This document shows, one piece after another, positions 5,690-6,268 of a stretch of DNA of 6,268 bases; the stretch's first letter is position 1; each line of letters begins with the position of its first letter. The position numbers and the translations under genes were made by a program. The stretch covers positions 1 to 6,268 of the forward strand of contig PXDP01000075.1 of NCBI GenBank assembly GCA_003565035.1, given 5' to 3'. The notes under the pieces were generated by a model that ran no database searches, had not been told where the DNA came from, and saw nothing but the letters and a program-made list of their open reading frames with translations. The DNA comes from PVC group bacterium (lineage in GTDB: Bacteria > Verrucomicrobiota > Kiritimatiellia > SS1-B-03-39 > UBA6053).

Positions 5690-6268
5690 GATCGTGTTCC
5701 TTTTATCCCAAAGACCAGATAGTAGTGCTCTTCATCGTCCTGACCAAAATGCATTTCCAAGGATTGCCTCTTACTGGCGAGGGCGATTTCAGTGGTGAGG
5801 CCCGAAAATGGAATGACCTTTCCGCCCTGAACCAAGCGTATTGATTTAGCAGGGTTTTTCGGGAACATTATTTTTAGACGATTGCCAGTGAAAGTAATAT
5901 CGGCAATAGCTTCATCGCGGTTATCGGCGATGCTTCCATAAGCGAACTGACGAGTCACTTGATATTGGTCATTTTCGAGGATGACCACTTGTGCCATCGC
6001 CTTGGGTTTATTCTTTGGCGTCAAATAAGGGCCTTTGTTTTGCGGGCTCCACAACAGCGAATGAAATTGGCAATAGGGTAGCGGTGGGGTTTGGCAGTAT
6101 GGGCATTCTTTACGGTTTAGGTAAAAACTGGCACTGCAATTCGCGCATTGCAGCGTCAAGTTGGCCGCAGTAGCCAACGCCTCGGCCCAGGCCTGCGCGG
6201 AAGGACGTTGGGTGGGCTGCAACCTCCCTGGGCCGAAGGCTTGGTTAAAAAGCATACGCAGTCGTGGA
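5686..6268 (-). CDS. C-terminal part of a probable Ser/Thr protein kinase with zinc ribbon (5' end outside window)
   Basis: The frame is open to the window edge, so this is the 3' part of a longer gene. The ATG at 6255 has no ribosome binding site and codons upstream of it still read P-R-L-R. The first ~27 residues (counting that ATG as 1) carry a phenylalanine-rich helix and then R-P-S-A-x-x-W (17-23), which matches the last helices (subdomain XI) of eukaryotic-type protein kinases. A zinc ribbon follows, with C37-x2-C40 and C51-x2-C54 (6147-6094), then a beta-strand-rich domain (about 88-183) that I do not recognise. Kinases with this C-terminal zinc ribbon are known from TerY-P gene sets, with a vWA protein and a PP2C phosphatase. 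Such partners, if present, would be upstream and are not visible. The catalytic core is also outside, so kinase activity is inferred from a short tail. Its stop overlaps the helicase start (ATGA), which suggests coupled expression. Confidence 0.65.
   Translation of the reverse strand, partial: PRLRMLFNQAFGPGRLQPTQRPSAQAWAEALATAANLTLQCANCSASFYLNRKECPYCQTPPLPYCQFHSLLWSPQNKGPYLTPKNKPKAMAQVVILENDQYQVTRQFAYGSIADNRDEAIADITFTGNRLKIMFPKNPAKSIRLVQGGKVIPFSGLTTEIALASKRQSLEMHFGQDDEEHYYLVFGIKGTRS
5697..5704 (-). promoter_or_regulatory. Ribosome binding site of the helicase gene
   Basis: Reads AAAAGGAA on the minus strand, with the AGGA core about 7 bases before the ATG at 5689. It lies inside the 3' end of the kinase-like gene. 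It supports this start and the 4-base ATGA overlap. Confidence 0.7.

Noticed and set aside
6253..6255. ATG at 6255 as the true start of the rightmost gene
   Set aside because: There is no ribosome binding site, the frame continues to the window edge, and the first residues already belong to the end of a kinase-like domain.
1..6268. Transposon, integrase, attachment site, CRISPR array, tRNA or rRNA
   Set aside because: The window is almost fully coding on one strand. I saw no spaced direct repeats, terminal inverted repeats, cloverleaf or rRNA-like sequence.

Overview
The window holds part of one tightly packed operon, read entirely on the minus strand (right to left). It has four genes, and both ends run off the window. 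Base composition is close to balanced, and the three start sites that can be judged suggest ordinary bacterial Shine-Dalgarno translation. No rRNA, tRNA, CRISPR, transposase or integrase is visible. The organism cannot be named from this sequence. A bacterium is inferred; the gene set is typical of accessory or defence-type islands rather than core genome.

Layout in order of transcription. (1) 6268-5686: the 3' part of a gene that looks like the end of a Ser/Thr protein kinase domain, followed by a four-cysteine zinc ribbon and a beta-rich C-terminal domain. (2) 5689-2366: a complete 1107-residue superfamily 1 helicase of the Upf1/DNA2/NAM7 type with all main motifs intact, an unrecognised N-terminal half and a long insert between motifs Ia and II. 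(3) 2373-784: a complete 529-residue protein of unknown function with a probable winged helix near the N-terminus and an all-helical C-terminal part ending in a Gly/His-rich motif. (4) 775-1: the first 258 residues of a protein with a Lys/Pro/Gln-rich disordered head and a long charged coiled coil, cut by the window edge.

Genes 1/2 overlap by 4 bases, genes 2/3 by 8 bases, and genes 3/4 are 8 bases apart. This implies a single transcript and probably one functional complex. No promoter or terminator for the operon lies in the window.

Inference: a kinase with a C-terminal zinc ribbon, next to an SF1 helicase, resembles the TerY-P type gene sets (vWA protein, PP2C phosphatase, kinase with zinc ribbon) known to sit beside DNA-processing genes. 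It also recalls the kinase-plus-Upf1-like-helicase logic of the Mokosh anti-phage system. A phospho-regulated nucleic-acid-processing or defence system, with the helicase as motor, gene 3 as a DNA-binding or adaptor subunit and gene 4 as a coiled-coil scaffold or coiled-coil ATPase, is the best hypothesis. The deciding parts (kinase core, any vWA/PP2C genes, the C-terminus of gene 4 and any nuclease) lie outside the window.
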